NCBI GenBank assembly: GCA_024362935.1
Contig: JANCRA010000003.1
Span: 40,361,291-40,425,290, forward strand
DNA: 64,000 nucleotides
Direction of reading: 5' to 3'
Source: Setophaga petechia
Taxonomy: Eukaryota > Chordata > Aves > Passeriformes > Parulidae
This document shows, piece after piece, positions 20,549 through 33,639 of the stretch. The number at the start of each line of letters is the position of its first letter. The stretch's first letter is position 1. The translations under genes and the position numbers were made by a program. The notes beneath the pieces were generated by a model that worked only from the letters and a program-made list of their open reading frames with translations, was not told where the DNA came from and searched no databases.

Positions 20549-21545
20549 CTTAGACTCATAGAATTGTTAAGGTTGGAAAAGACCTTTATGATCATGTAGT
20601 CCAACCATTACCATGGCACCACCATGTTCACCACTAAACCATGTCATTTGGGGTGCCTCATCCACACATTTTTGGGACTTCCAGGGATGATGATCACAGC
20701 ACTTTCCTAGGCAGCCTATTCCAATGCCTGGCCACCCTTTAAGTGAAGAAGTTTTTCTTAATATGTAATCTAAACCTGTCCTGGTGCAATTTTAGGCCAT
20801 TTCCTCTCATCCTGTCACTTGTTACCTACCATTCACCACCACCTCTGTGCCCAGCCATACTGTCAGGTTTTTACTCAGTGAGCAATGCACCCACCCAAAG
20901 CCATGAGCAGCCAGCTTCTCCAGGACAGTGCTGTGGGAAACAGTGTCAAAGGCTCTACTAAACTCCATGTAGACACATCCACGGCCTTTCCATCATCCAC
21001 TAATCAGATCACCTTGTCGTAGAAGGAGATCAGGTTGGTCAAGCAGCCTAGCAGCTGCTTTTCAGAAACGCATCCTGGCTGGGCCTGGTTGTCTGGTATG
21101 TGCCATGTGCTGGCACTCAAGACAATCTGCTCCATGACCTTCCCTGGCACCCAGGTCAGGCTGACAGGTCTGTCCTTCCCCAGATCCTCCTTCCAACCCT
21201 TCTCTATTTGGGCATTCCAGTTTCTGACTGCAGTCAGCTGGGAGCCCCCTGGTTCACCAGGACAGCTGACAAATGGTTGGAAGTGGCTTGGAAGAGCTCT
21301 TCCAGCAGCTCCCTCAGTGCCCTTGGGTGGATCCTATCAGGGCCCATAGCCTTGTGTATGTCTAGATGTGTAGCAGGTCACTGATCTGTTCTCTTGAATT
21401 GTGAGGGCTTCATTCTGCTCCCCACCTCTGCCTTCCAGCTCAGGGAACTGGGTACCCTGAGGATAACTGGTATTATAAAAGACTTGATGCAAGGGCTTTC
21501 ATTATCATACTGCAAACTTCTCCAAAGTTCCCACTTGCCTTATGA
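20549..21545 (-). mobile_element. CR1 LINE fragment, about 1 kb
   Basis: On the plus strand it opens with the reversed CR1 tail ('agactcatagaattgttaa', 'aagacctttatgatcatgtagtccaacc'). It continues through the reversed 3' region ('ggcagcctattccaatgcctgg') and well into the reversed end of ORF2. The reverse-transcriptase frame is decayed. Plus-strand open frames at 20743-21384 are antisense shadows of the element. Confidence 0.9.
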
Positions 21546-24500
21546 GGGATGGTGAATTTCTCCAATTCTTTTCAGAGCCATTGGAAAATGAGGAAAACAA
21601 TCAGAACTAGGCAGAAGGAAGGGTCAGAATTAGATTTTTAACCTAGCAGGTCTGGTTTATTTTTAAATATAAGTAAGTAATTTCTATGGAAGAAAAGAAG
21701 TTTTTTTCTTTCCAAATAGATTTAATTGTGAGCAAGTCACATTGAAAATGTCAATAACAACTAGTAATTACAAATGGGGATAGAAAGAAATTCCCAGAGC
21801 ACCTGGTTAATCAAAAAATAGAGGCTGAAGAGTGCAGTATTTTTCATGCTGTATTATAGTGATAATGGCAAGTCATTCAGAGAGCACAATAGGAAAAGTT
21901 AGGTTTAGCTGATATATTCCCGTTTTGTGACACTGAGTGATTGTTAATATGGGCTTTTACTGTCGTCTTTGTTTTGCAGGAAGCAATGCAAGCAAATAAA
22001 TATGTCTGTATCCCATACTGCTGTTTTACTCACAACTTCAGCTGCTTATTTGGTTGATATGGAGTTTTTATTCCCTTTATGTTAGTTGTGCAGCTAGGGA
22101 ATTTGGTGGTTATAAAAACAGAGCTCTTGCAGCACACTCTGTGCTGATAGATCTCAATGTTTCGTGAAGCATGCGATAATCTCACGCTGCAGATAGGGGA
22201 CAGGGACAGCAGCTTGCCCCCATGGTCACTTGGCTGGTAGGAGAACTGGGATAAGGATCCCTGGCCTTGAGTCTCAGCACAGGGCTCCCTCTGTCTGGAC
22301 ATGCAGCCTCTGCTTTGGTTTTTTTCATAGAACAGTTAGTGGTATCATTCCTCCTAAGGATGTGGGGAAGGTTTTAGATATTAAGCAGGTATCTTCCTGT
22401 CAGCACTAAATTAATTTTAAAGGGGAGATACAAAAATAGCACATCCTTTTGTATTAGATATCATATGTCCTCTGGAATCATCTTTGCCAAATGCTATTAA
22501 TGGCTGCTCAAGAGATTCATTCTGTTATCTTGACTAGCTTATTTCTAAAGTAGTTTGACATTTTATTTGTCTGGCTTATCTGTTGTTGTAGGGAGATATT
22601 GGTTTATTACCCTTTAGAAGGCTGAAATGTTAACCAGGAAATATGGGAACTCCTTTCATTACTTTTTTACTATGAAATATGAGCTCTCAGACTGGACTGT
22701 CAGCTCTGCAGTGAAGGAGAATTCTGGCCTTGTGCTCAAGATTTGACTACAGCTTCCCAGACCCTCTGTGGGAAGCTGCTTCCCACAGAAGCTGTGGGAA
22801 TTCTTCAATCCTACAAAGCAGTTTTAAGCTCTGCACACCTTAACTCTCAAATGGGAGATGGAGGTTGAGCTTTTTCTTCCTCTGGCACTGCCAAGATCCC
22901 AGTGTCTGCAGTCAGGGTGAACAAGCACTGCAGGAAGGGAGCTGGAGTAAAGCTGGGTACCTGCTCCCAGAGCAGACCTAGCTGTGAACAGTAGAACAGA
23001 TGTAATTTAAAGTATTCACTGGTGTTGCTGCTGGATGTCTACTGTTGGCAGTGTGAACTATAATGGTCCTTGTAGTATGTTAACAAAAAACCCTTTTACC
23101 TGGAGGAATTTGAGCCTTTTCATATGGTCTTCTTTTAAACTGGACTTCTTTCTCAGCTAGTCCAGACACTCTTGACAGCAGTTGAAAGCTCTTAAATTTA
23201 ATGGCTTTGGGTGATTTTGTGGCTCTTCTGGTGTCCAGTCCTCTCTGCTTCACAATTTACTGATTTCACCTTCATGTGTGCACACTCCATTTGGGAATGC
23301 AAGACAAATATTTGATTTTATTATGATCTTTGGGAGACACTGTGAATAGGAGGGATTTATTGAGTGGCTAGGAGAAAACTTGGAGTCTTATAAGCAGGGA
23401 AAACCGGTTGAGATGGATTTGAAGTCTTCTGTGTGTGAGAGCACTGTTTTACTTTGCATTACCCTTTTGAATCAGAGAAGATAAAAAGCATCTGGTTAAT
23501 AGAAGCCTGGATGAAGACATGTGCTGCTACACTTGTTTTTGGAATCTGGTAAGTCCTGGGCTTGGCACATAAAAGATCTGTCCTTTCATGAAGGCGCTTT
23601 CCTCGTATTAGAGAAAACTGTAAGGTAAATAAAACAAATAGGTAGAGCAGGCATGTAGTATTAAGCAAGTTTTATGTCAGTGGGTGAATACCCACATTTT
23701 TAAAAAGAGTCTAAAACTAGAGCCTGTGAAAGTAAATTGCTTTGTCTGAACAATACTTCTAAGAAAGCTTTTGCTTTTTGAGGATAAAATGATAGAAAAC
23801 TTTAGGCCTTCTTATAGTAAAGATAATTGCACTCTTGGTTATTTTAATTACATTGTTTTAAGTAGGTCACCCACAGGCTTAAACTTGTGCGAAATTTAGG
23901 AAAGCATAACTTGGCATATGGGCAGATTCAGGGGACTTTCTTTTACAGTGCCTTTGTTGCTCCAGCATTTTAGCATGGACTGCCTGCAGTCAGAGAGAAC
24001 ATCTACTTGTACTTGTTTTTTAATCTAGACTGGTGTTAGCACTTCTTTTCTGGGTCAACTGATTTCATTACAGACATGTTCTTTGCAGTCAGCTGTCTTG
24101 TAGCAGCAGTGATAAAAAGATAAAATCAGGCTTCTGAAAGCAATGGTGACAAGATTGGCTCAGAGTGGGTCAAGAGAGTAAAAACAGGAACAACTTCATG
24201 TGGTCAGAGATGGTACTGAATATTTGCTTTCTGATTTAGGGTGTATTTAATGACTACAGAAGAATTAGGCAAAAGTTACCAACTCTGTTCCTGATTTCTT
24301 AAATGTGTGGCTCTGTTTTCCAGGTGTTTAGGATGCTGTATGTCCCTTTGGTACTGAAAAAGTCTGACCTTTGGTTGTCATCTCACGAGCAGCAGAGCTC
24401 CAAGCACATTTCTAGCAGCTCTTCCCCTCTTCAGCTGCTTAAATGGTGCACCAGAGCTCCTCTGAAAATTTTAGTAAAGGGCTCTTTTGAAAATATTTGA

Positions 24501-24619
24501 CTGCAAAGATACAATGTAGAGACTACTAAAAGGAGCACTTGGGTCTGAGCTGGGTTTGTAGCCACTAATACACAGAGTAGTGTAGCTACAAGCTGGTCTT
24601 TAAACTCCTTGGAGACCCC
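21546..24619. other. Non-coding DNA, no gene recognised
   Basis: Apart from a palindrome cluster at 22766-22788, no repeat, exon pair or conserved protein frame could be supported. Confidence 0.5.
22766..22788. other. 23-base perfect palindrome
   Basis: Eleven-base arms (CTGTGGGAAGC and its reverse complement) flank one T. Shorter copies of the same words, 'agcttccca' and 'agctgtggga', lie within 15 bases on each side, making a small cluster of complementary words. Confidence 0.75.
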
Positions 24620-24950
24620 TGTAGGGGGATAGAATATAAGAAAATAAAGATAGTGAAGAAAGTAATCTTAGCCCTGAGGACTTGCAGCTGGGCCAATTAT
24701 CAAAGATTAGGAGCAGGCCTGACTTTAACAGGCCACAGCTGTAACCAGTGAGAAGAAGAGTGCTATAAAAGAGTGGGGTGGCTGGTTAAGAGGGGAACTG
24801 GAGTCAGCTGGCTGCTTTGTGAAGAAGGGAGTCAGTGCTCTGAGGAGCTGCCCACGAGAAACACCAGGAAGGCATGAAACTTTTGTGATAAGGAGACAAC
24901 AGTATGGAACCCCTGCAATAAGATGACAACAATCCCCAAGATAAAAGGTC
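24620..24950 (+). repeat. Putative solo LTR with TATA box
   Basis: The block starts TGTAGGGGG and contains a CCAAT-like element (ggccaattatc) and 'gctataaaagagtgggg', a good TATA box. An AATAA-type signal lies near the end (ctgcaataagatgac). The order matches a retroviral U3-R-U5, and the sequence resembles songbird LTRs. No internal retroviral sequence follows, so it is most likely a solo LTR. The edges are approximate and the family is not named. Confidence 0.5.
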
Positions 24951-27900
24951 ATAAAAGTGATGCTAGTGGGTATAAAGCATTGGGAAACTGGTAGGATTTC
25001 TGGTTTTTCCAGCATTGCAAGTGTTACCAAATGGAGTTTAGTGGGATTGCAGTACCAGAACGTCTGTTTCAGAAAAAAATCTTTTACCTCTGCTTTTTAC
25101 TCATCTTGTGTGTCGTCTTTGGTGAATTGTGCCACATTACCAGTGTTACCACTGCTGGTTTTTTTCTGCTGACCTCCTCATGAATGGATGTGTAGCAAGA
25201 GGTCTCTGAGAGAATGCTTTGGCTCAGCATTTGTTTGCCCTCTGGAGCTCTGACAGTGTAACCTGGGGAGATTACCATGGTGGGGGGTCTTTCCTGGAGT
25301 TCAGGAAAAGGGAAGGAAATAAAGCTCTGTGCTCTGAACAGAGAAGTTCGCACAAAGCACACTCTATGGTGGAAACAAATCAGGTGGAAAAACAAGTCAT
25401 GCAAGGTGGTTAGCAGTGTAACTAATTCTTCCTTTCTTCACTATGAAGCCCATCTTCTTTAAAAGAAAATGGCAGTTTATTGGCAGTTTGAATTTCTTAG
25501 TGGTGTTCAAATTGATAGGGTTTTATAAGCATGAGATGTGATGTTTTCCTTCTGTTACAGTAGCAGATGAGCTCTTCTCCCCCTCAGTTTGAGCAGGACT
25601 TCATCAAGCACAGAGAAGAGGAAGCAAGATAGTAAGGAGGCAGAACCTCTCTCTTTATTCCTTGGCTGTTGGGTTTAGTCTCACAGTGAGGGATAGGAGC
25701 CACATGAAAGCCCTGATCCACTGTCTTTTCCATTCAAAGACTTTCATCTATTTAAAGAGATTTGAAACAAACTTCAAACCTGTCTCCTTCAGTTAAGCCC
25801 AGGTCAACTTGGAAAAAAGAGACTGGTATTATCCTGGAGCACACCCTCTCTTCTGCTTGCTTGGTGTTGAGTCCACTGTGTTACAGCTTTGTACATTAAC
25901 TCCTTCCTGGTGTCATGAGAGATCTCCCTCTGGTTTCAACCCATGGATTGTTTTGCCTGATTGTTGGAGGTGGAAATGCTGTACTCTATAGCCCTGCTTA
26001 TCCCTAGCTCCATTTCTCCTCAAGGCAGTGGATACTTTTCTTTTTCTGGTTTCTTCTTTAAGATCACAGTTTGTAGTGGAAGTAACCTAAGTAGCCAGTA
26101 AAGACTTGAAGTTGAAACAAAATGAACAAAGCTGTAGGGAAAGTGAATTGGATTGGGAAGTTTCCACTGTGTGATCAGCTAAATCCTAAGATTTGCTTGT
26201 TCCTGGACTTTTCCTCAAATAAGCTACTTTAAATTAATTCTATAGGTATAATCTCCTATGAGGATATTTGTACTGGAGTAAGAGTGTCTTCGTAGAAATT
26301 TAACTCTTGAAATCACTTGAAAGTATTCTGCAGTATCTACTTTGATTAATTTCTAAGCATATCAGGACCTACAGCAATTACAAATGGTACTGCTTCTGTA
26401 CCTCACTGCTTTCCTCAAGTAGCTCAGACTGTGCCCAGTAATGAGCCAGGTTCAGAGTTGTGGCCTTTCATTTCATTTTATTTAAACTAGCAGAAGCAAA
26501 CAGTCTTCTCGATGCTCCATCTAAAAACATGTTACCCCAGATTGAAACTCTGCACTGCGTGTCTGTGTGCTGACTCCACAAACCTCCCACCATTTGCCAC
26601 TATCTCTTTCATAACTGCAGAGTTTAAATGTGGAAACATCTCTAAGTCAGACAAGGATATTTGGTTCAGAAAATGAGAGGAGGAGGTCAGTGCATGCCAT
26701 GAAGTGATACATGAGGGGATGAGATGTGTCTAATGGAAAAGTCTGGAAAAAGGCAAGGTAAGACTACTGAAGGAGAGAAAATTATAAGTAAAGGGTGTGG
26801 AAACAGGGAGAGGCTGTAAGGTTCTGATGAAATGAAAATGAGTAGTTGCTAATATACAGGAATTGCTCTGTGACTTTGGATAGGCTGGACTCCCTGCTTC
26901 CCTGGCTGTCCTGCCATGCTGTCCCTGTTCACTTCAGCAATGAACTTGGCCTTCATCACTCAGAGGTTGCCATCTGTCACAGTCACCCACTGGCCTGTGA
27001 ATTATTTGTGCTTGTCTAGAGGCATGAGCTGAATGTGTGAGCTCTGCTGTCACTCCAGGATTGATGCTGCAGCTCAGCTGGAGGCCAAATGGTAGAGTCT
27101 CAGCCCCCAAAAAAGCCCCAAAGCAGCTCTCTCCAAGGCTCCCAAAGGAGGAGTGCAAGCCTCAACTGTGCTTTAGCCAAGGCTGAGGGCAGAGTAACAA
27201 TATTTAAAACTGAAAAAAATATAAATGCTGTTCACCTCTGTGGACTTTACAGTTTCATTATTGTTTGGATGAAGTTCACAAAAATTTGGTGTGATAACTC
27301 TGCTATTTCCAATATGTTTAAAACTATCTGCAAACATGTGAGTTCATCCTCACCTTTCATTCATGCTAAGGGGGAAGTGTGATGTGTATATTAGACTATA
27401 GCACTGACCAAAATAACCCCAGAACTTTGCACCCGGTAGGCAGCTGATGAATGTGATGGTCTGTTTCAATGCCACTGGCTCCCTGCAGTCAGTGTTTAGA
27501 CACAAATACATTCCCCAAATCAACAAATAGTTACAGTTCATGAACAGCAGAGGGTTAGATTCAAAACTGGGGAAGTTACCCTGGCATCATTAAATTTTCA
27601 TTTATTTATGTTTACATTATTTTATCAGCATGATTCCACAGCTCTAGTTTAGAGCGTAGCATTGGGAGTAACTGAGTCAGCTTAAGTAAGGTGGAAGTGA
27701 GCTCTGCTGTGAGGAGAACAGAGCTGGGAGGGAGAGTTAGCTCTCTTAAATCAGTGTACAGTCAGTAAAAATAATTATGTGGAACTACAGCCTTAATAGA
27801 GTGCTGCAATTTTATACCAGCTCCTGATATGACTGGTAAATTGTAGCTGAAGTTTAATTTAAACACCACCCCCTGCTCTTCATGCTGTCTGTCATAATTA

Positions 27901-30900
27901 TGGAAGCTTCTCTCATCTGATCATGGCCCCAAGAGTTAAAAGTATGAGGACACTAAAGGTAGGCTAAGAGTGAGTCATCTACTCCATATCATGAATTTAT
28001 AAACTAGTTATGCCAGTGGAATTACCAAAGAAATTTGGTGTTCTGGAAGTACTTTTCATAGTCCAAGTGCATGTTACACTCCTGTTAATTTAATACTTCA
28101 AACTTACGTTTTCTGGAAGTGTGATGTTCGATGCTGTTTGTAGTGGTTTTGGAAGATGCCAGGTCTATTTACAGCCTCAGACTCATCATGTCTTTCTGTT
28201 GTTACCGAGCTGTTTGAAATTTTGTTTGAGGTTAAATCTATGCAATTCCTTCTTATCAACTGAATAATGCTTCTAGTGTATTGACAACATGTTTTTGTTT
28301 TTTTTTTTAATTTTGCCAAAAACTGTATCTATTGCTTTATAGTTTAATAGAAACTTTCTGAAGGACTGAAGAGAACTTCACAGTATTTTTTAAAATTTTC
28401 ATAATGTGCAAGTGAAACGTCCTGGCTTTTGGAGCTTAGGCAGCCCTTTAGTTAGTATTTTTGGACATGTCTGTGGCACAGATTTAGATTTGTTTGCCAT
28501 TTTGAATTTCTTTCTTTTTACTTCAGCAGGTACCCTAATAAGTGCAGACAAGTCACTATAAAATTTAAGCAGAGACAGGAAATAGGCATTTGTCATATGG
28601 ATGAATTTCAACAAGCTTGATTTCATATTGCTTTTTGAAAAGCAGCCTGATAGGATAAATGGCACCAAATGAAATTCTGTTTAAAAGTTACTGACCTCTT
28701 TTTTTGGTAGTATTCCTGCAGAAGTTGCAGTATTCAGGCCTAAATATAGAAAATAGGCTGCAAGCATGTTATGAAGCTTTCCATAGGTATAAAGAGTGTT
28801 CTCCAAAGTGCTTTGAGTAATAAAGTCTTGCTAAGTATGAGCAATTTTGCTGTTTTTCTAGTTCTGTTACAAATGTGAAGGAATAGAAAAATGGAGATTC
28901 TCCTGACAGGTGTTAACCATGCCCCTTGATGTACATCTGGGAAGCCCTTGGACTTAACTTGCAATATCCTCACAGACATTAACATGCACTGGTTGATCAG
29001 TGTTTCTCTGCCCCTTGCCTTGGCAAACACATTACTGATAATGTTTATTGTCTGATCACAATGGGAAATCTCTGTAATTTTAGAAGTATTTGTTGCCAAG
29101 ATCAACATGAACTGGCATGCCATCAAAGCCTGAGGAGGGCAGTAGATCTTATTGGGAATGACAGAAGAGGATGGCCAGATTCTTTATCAGGGATCTTTAA
29201 TTTCAGATATCCCTGCTAATAAGTATCTCCTGGCATGGGAGAACTCTCTAACAGTGTGTGGGTTACAGAGGATAAAGCATGTATAGGAGGGTATAGTTTT
29301 TCTCCTCTTACCTAGTCCATGTGGGCAAAGAAATCAGCAAAGCCCGTGGAGCTGCCACCTCCTGCTGAACCACCTCCTTTAAAATCTTGGGGGCACATCA
29401 TTACATGCACATTAGCAGAAATACATTTAGTAGTAAAAGGATGCAGAAAAACATGCTCATGAAGATCAGTCCTTCTGAACACAGAGAAGTCCAAGCATTC
29501 TCTCTGCCTCCTTATTCTGTGGGAAATCTATGACAGAGCTAATTGCGACAAAACCAATTTTTTAACCAATTTGATAATCACATCTGGAAAAAATGTCAAG
29601 ATACTTTACAGCCTTACTTGTAGTCAAGCAAACATTGAGCAGAAATTTGTAGAAGATAGCTTATTCTCTTCACAATGTATTTGTATTTATCATATGTATA
29701 TACATGGATCTCTACTCCTATAGAAATGCAGACTGTGGAACACAATGTTCATTTTTTGAATCCTTGAGTACAGTGGTCCCTCATACCCCTAATAGTTTTG
29801 GGATGTATTATTTCTTTTTTATTTTTTTCCATTCTCTTTTGTGCCTCTAAGAAAGAGGAGCAAAGACAGGCTTTGGCTGCAGCCGTTTTCCTTTTGAGAA
29901 CCTCTGTTCTTTGCTGTGTCAGATGGTGTTAGAGAATAGTTTCTAAACCAGATTAATTGAGTTCAAACAAAGTTTCCAAGCTTTGCAGAAGCTGTCAATT
30001 TGCGTTTTTATTTTTATTTCATTTTTTGACACAATCTAGTGTCAAAAAGAGTTCAAAATCCAATATGACAGCATGATGAGAAGGTGTTGTGCCTTCTTTC
30101 CAATTTAGAAGAATTGCCTTCCAAGTGAGAAGATCTCCAGCATCTCCTAGTGCTGCGAAGAATGCAGCAAGTACAAAGATGCTCTGCAATAAATATCTCC
30201 AGGAGGTCTGGTTGAAGCCTGAGTTTGGACATTGCTGAGCCAGTTGAGACCCTCCCCAGTATGAAATACCTCATAAGATGTGACTTTGAGGAGCAAGTAT
30301 TCTTCTGTTGGGTCTAATTTGCTGATAAGAAAACGATGTTTGCTTATTTTTAATGACTTCTTGCATTAGGTTTCCTTGCAAATCCTTGTCTCCTATCCAG
30401 TATTAGCTTCCTCTTGGGAAAGCCCTGAGAATGAAAGGAAATAGAATTCCAGAGAATATCTTCTGGCTGATTACTTCTCTATCTTGGACACAGTTGCAGA
30501 GCTGCTGTATTCTGTTACAGTATTTATTCCTACCTGTTGTTTGGAGTGGCGTTTGCTTCCCTCCCAGGGTGAATCTCCTGTTCATCCCTGTCCAGCTACA
30601 GTTGTTGGTGTGATGAGCCATTTGGGCATAGTCAGGTTCCCTGAAGGAGTAAATGAATAGCTTCCTACAGGTTTTGTCAGTCTCTTGAGTACCCTCCACA
30701 AGCTAACTGCTCACTTAAGGTAGTGTTTGTTGCTCAGCCTGTAGACAATTTGAAATTCCTTTGGCTTCAGATCTGGTTTTCAGTGAAGCTGTGTATGCAA
30801 CATCTTAACCTTAAACTGTTGTTTAAACTTGTACTTCCCTAACAAGACACAAAACTAGGTACTTAACTTTATGAATGTGCTTGTAGGCTTGAATGCCTAC

Positions 30901-32569
30901 AAAGTACCAGCAGGTGCCAGCTCTTGCGTTTGCCCCGTTCAGTATTGCTCAGTATTGTGGATGGTGCAGAACCTGCTGTGGAAATCTTAAATCTTTGGCT
31001 TGGCAACAGAAATGTCATGCAGTTAACTCACTGCCTGGTCTCTGCTATGCTTCATCTACTTTTCAGATTTCATTTTGTAATATCAGGTCTGCGAGTGGCA
31101 ATGACAGCCCCAGGTGTTTGTGGGCATATGGCCAGAGGTGGGTGTTTAAATGCATGGATGTCTGTGTGCACACTGAATGCTTTTGCAAGTCCATTGCATT
31201 CTGAGCGACCATCATCACTGCCAGTGGGCTGCCAGGGTTTTATTTCATTGCATTGACTCTCAAGGTGCCCTGAGTGAAGAAGGAATGACAGCACCTCGGC
31301 TGGGAAGGCACACATTCTAGAGATTGCTCAGGAAGAAAGCGCTTGACTTGGCAAGTTCAATTTTGAAAGCAATCTTTTCCAGGGTACTGAAAGATAACAG
31401 GGGAGGAATCCTGCCCAGGAAACGAGACACAAAATTTACCAACTGTCAGACAAGTGGCATTGACTTTGAACAAAATGTACGCCAGACTCTCTGAGGCTTG
31501 AGATGTCAGTGGAGCCCAAAAATCATATACACATATATGAATGATGCAGACGAGTAGCCTTTGTATGGCAAGGTTGCTTTTATCTCCTAATGTAAAATAA
31601 TGGCATCTATAAAGGTGACTTTGCTACAGGGAGGGCTTGCATGCAATCTAGATGTTGAAAAAAGTATCTTGAAGATGTGTGGAATAATGAATTTTAATTG
31701 ATTGCATTCCTCATTCCATGGGAAAACTTGTTTCTATATTTTATAGCATGTTCACTTCAAATACTGATTCTGTTTGAAGGAGTTTCCAATAAAATAAAAA
31801 GTGATGAGTGTTGAGAAAGTTATAATGTCTTGAGAAAGATATAATGTGTAATAGGTAAGCTATTCTGTCTTTTGGCCTTTATGTAGTGCTTTGAGGATTA
31901 GAATTAAAAACCACAGGTTCAGAAAGGTTTATTGTGTTGTTGAGCTAGAACAGGCAGAAATGGTGGTCAAAGTTTACAAACATGATATCAAGTGGGATTT
32001 TTTTTGTTTTGTTGTTACAGCCTTAGCTGTCCTGCTGCTGTGTTAGACCTGTGTCAGTTTGGTTAAGCTGACAGGTTTATGCTTCCTAGCTTGGAAGCTG
32101 GGTCTGTGCTATTTCTGCCAGTTGGGAGGATTGTGAAGGAAAGCAGGTGCTTTGCAGGGCCACGGGAGGGTAGAGCTGCAGGGGACAGCACACTGCAGGT
32201 AAGGAAAGCTGCAGAATGGTCCCTTTCTCTCCCTGCCCCCTGTGTCCATGGCACCTGTTGCTCTCACTTTGGCCCAATGATGCTGCTCCCAGCATGTGCC
32301 AGGCCTGGGAGTGAACATTAATTATTGTGTTAAGTCAAACCATGAGCTGAAGCTGAGTGAACAGTCACAATGTGCCTCAAAAAATTGATGTAAGTGTGCT
32401 AATTCTGCCTATGATGTTCCTTGAAGATCAGATTTCTCCAACAAAATGAGAGGTTTAGCTACAAACCCCCAGATCTGTCACTGCCTAGCTCCACCAAGGA
32501 CAATGACATTGGTGTTTCCTGGGGATATCCCCACGTGTAGGAGAGGAGTGGAACCTGGAAGGGCCTGTG
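24951..32569. other. Non-coding, mostly unique-looking DNA
   Basis: No gene supported. Frames up to 128 codons (29126-28740, minus) show no domain, start-context or splice support. Small features are a hairpin at 30023-30048 and a short duplication at 31804-31843. Confidence 0.5.
30023..30048. other. Short perfect hairpin, 10-base arms
   Basis: TTTTTGACAC (30023-30032) pairs with GTGTCAAAAA (30039-30048) around a 6-base loop. It lies in T-rich DNA, with no assigned role. Confidence 0.6.
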
Positions 32570-33178
32570 GTAAGGTGAGGGTTGGCCTCTTCTCCAGGCA
32601 ACCAGTGACCAGATGAGAGGGAATGGCCTCAAGCTCTGCCAGGGCAGGTTCAGGTGGGACATCAGGAAGGATTTACTCACTGAGGGGGTGGCCAGGCATG
32701 GGCATGGGCTCCCCAGAGAGGTGATGGAGTCACCATTCCTGGAAGTGTTCAAGGAATGGCTGGAGGCAGCACTTAGTGCAGTGGTTTAGTTGACATAGAA
32801 TCATAGAGTATTCAACCTAGAAGCAGAATGTCATGTAGCTGGAATAGACTTTAAAGATCATCTGGTCCCAGCCCTCTGTCATGGACAGGAACACCTCCCT
32901 CTAGATTGAGTTGCTCAAGGCCTTATCCAGCCTGGCTTTGAACACTTCCAGGGTTGGGGCACCTAAACAACCTAGTCCACTGTCTCACCACCCTCATGGT
33001 AAAAAAATTCTTCTAATACCTAACCTAAATGTTCCCTCTTTCAATTTTGAAATTATTTTATAATTACTCCTTGTTCTGTCACCACAGTTCCTGCTGAAGA
33101 GTCCCTCTCTGCCTGTTATTAGGTCAAAGGTTGCACTTGATGATCTTGGAGGTTTTTTTCCAATGGTAATGATTCTAT
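32570..33178 (+). mobile_element. CR1 LINE copy interrupted by a second CR1
   Basis: The left part (32570-32794) shows CR1 3' blocks: 'ccagtgaccagatgagagggaatgg', 'catgggctccccagagagg' and 'gtggtttagttgaca'. The matching continuation 'aggtcaaaggttgcacttgatgatcttggagg' and the terminal 'gattctat' appear only after 33120. The gap is filled by a CR1 in the opposite orientation, so this is the older, host copy of a nested pair. Confidence 0.85.
32795..33120 (-). mobile_element. CR1 LINE inserted inside another CR1
   Basis: On the plus strand it begins with the reversed CR1 tail ('atagaatcatagagt'). It continues through reversed 3' blocks ('agatcatctggtcccagccc', 'gctcaaggccttatccagcctgg') and breaks off at 33120, where the outer element resumes. 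It is 5'-truncated, as usual for CR1. Confidence 0.85.
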
Positions 33179-33639
33179 CTTTCATGATTTCAAATTACAA
33201 TAATGCTTTAAAAATTACAAATAAAATTATTTTACAATATTAGCTTTTAATTACAAAGTCAAAGCTGACAAATCCAAGGGGACAAAAAAAATGCATTGTT
33301 CAGTGGAAATTTAGATTATACTTTGATTTTGATACATTCCTCTGTTTCCAGCAGGAAAAAACCTCCCACTCACTATGGAGGAAGGCGATTTTCAAGCCCT
33401 GTCTTGCAAGTTGGAAATTTAAATGCAGCATCACTGTGGGTGCAGGTGGCACATAGAAGTGAAACAGGGCTTAAAATATGCATATAAAAGACCCCTTGTG
33501 AAGTAGAGCTAGGTAAAAAGTGAGACTCCAATCCTGTATGCTGCCACTTAGCTCTTCCTTCTGATAGGGATTGCACCCGAGCAAATTCAGTGTTGAGATC
33601 AGATTATGATCTATGGGATTTAATTTGTTTTACTATTTC

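Noticed and set aside
20743..21384. Three open frames on the plus strand
   Set aside because: They are antisense to a CR1 element and not genes.
24556..24592. Imperfect inverted repeat just upstream of the putative LTR
   Set aside because: The arms need an indel and a mismatch to pair; not convincing beyond chance.
28740..29126. 128-codon minus-strand frame
   Set aside because: No domain or splice context; length is within what AT-rich DNA gives by chance across 64 kb.
31804..31843. Two near-copies of a 19-base word ('tgagaaagttataatgt'-like)
   Set aside because: A minor local duplication with no sign of function.
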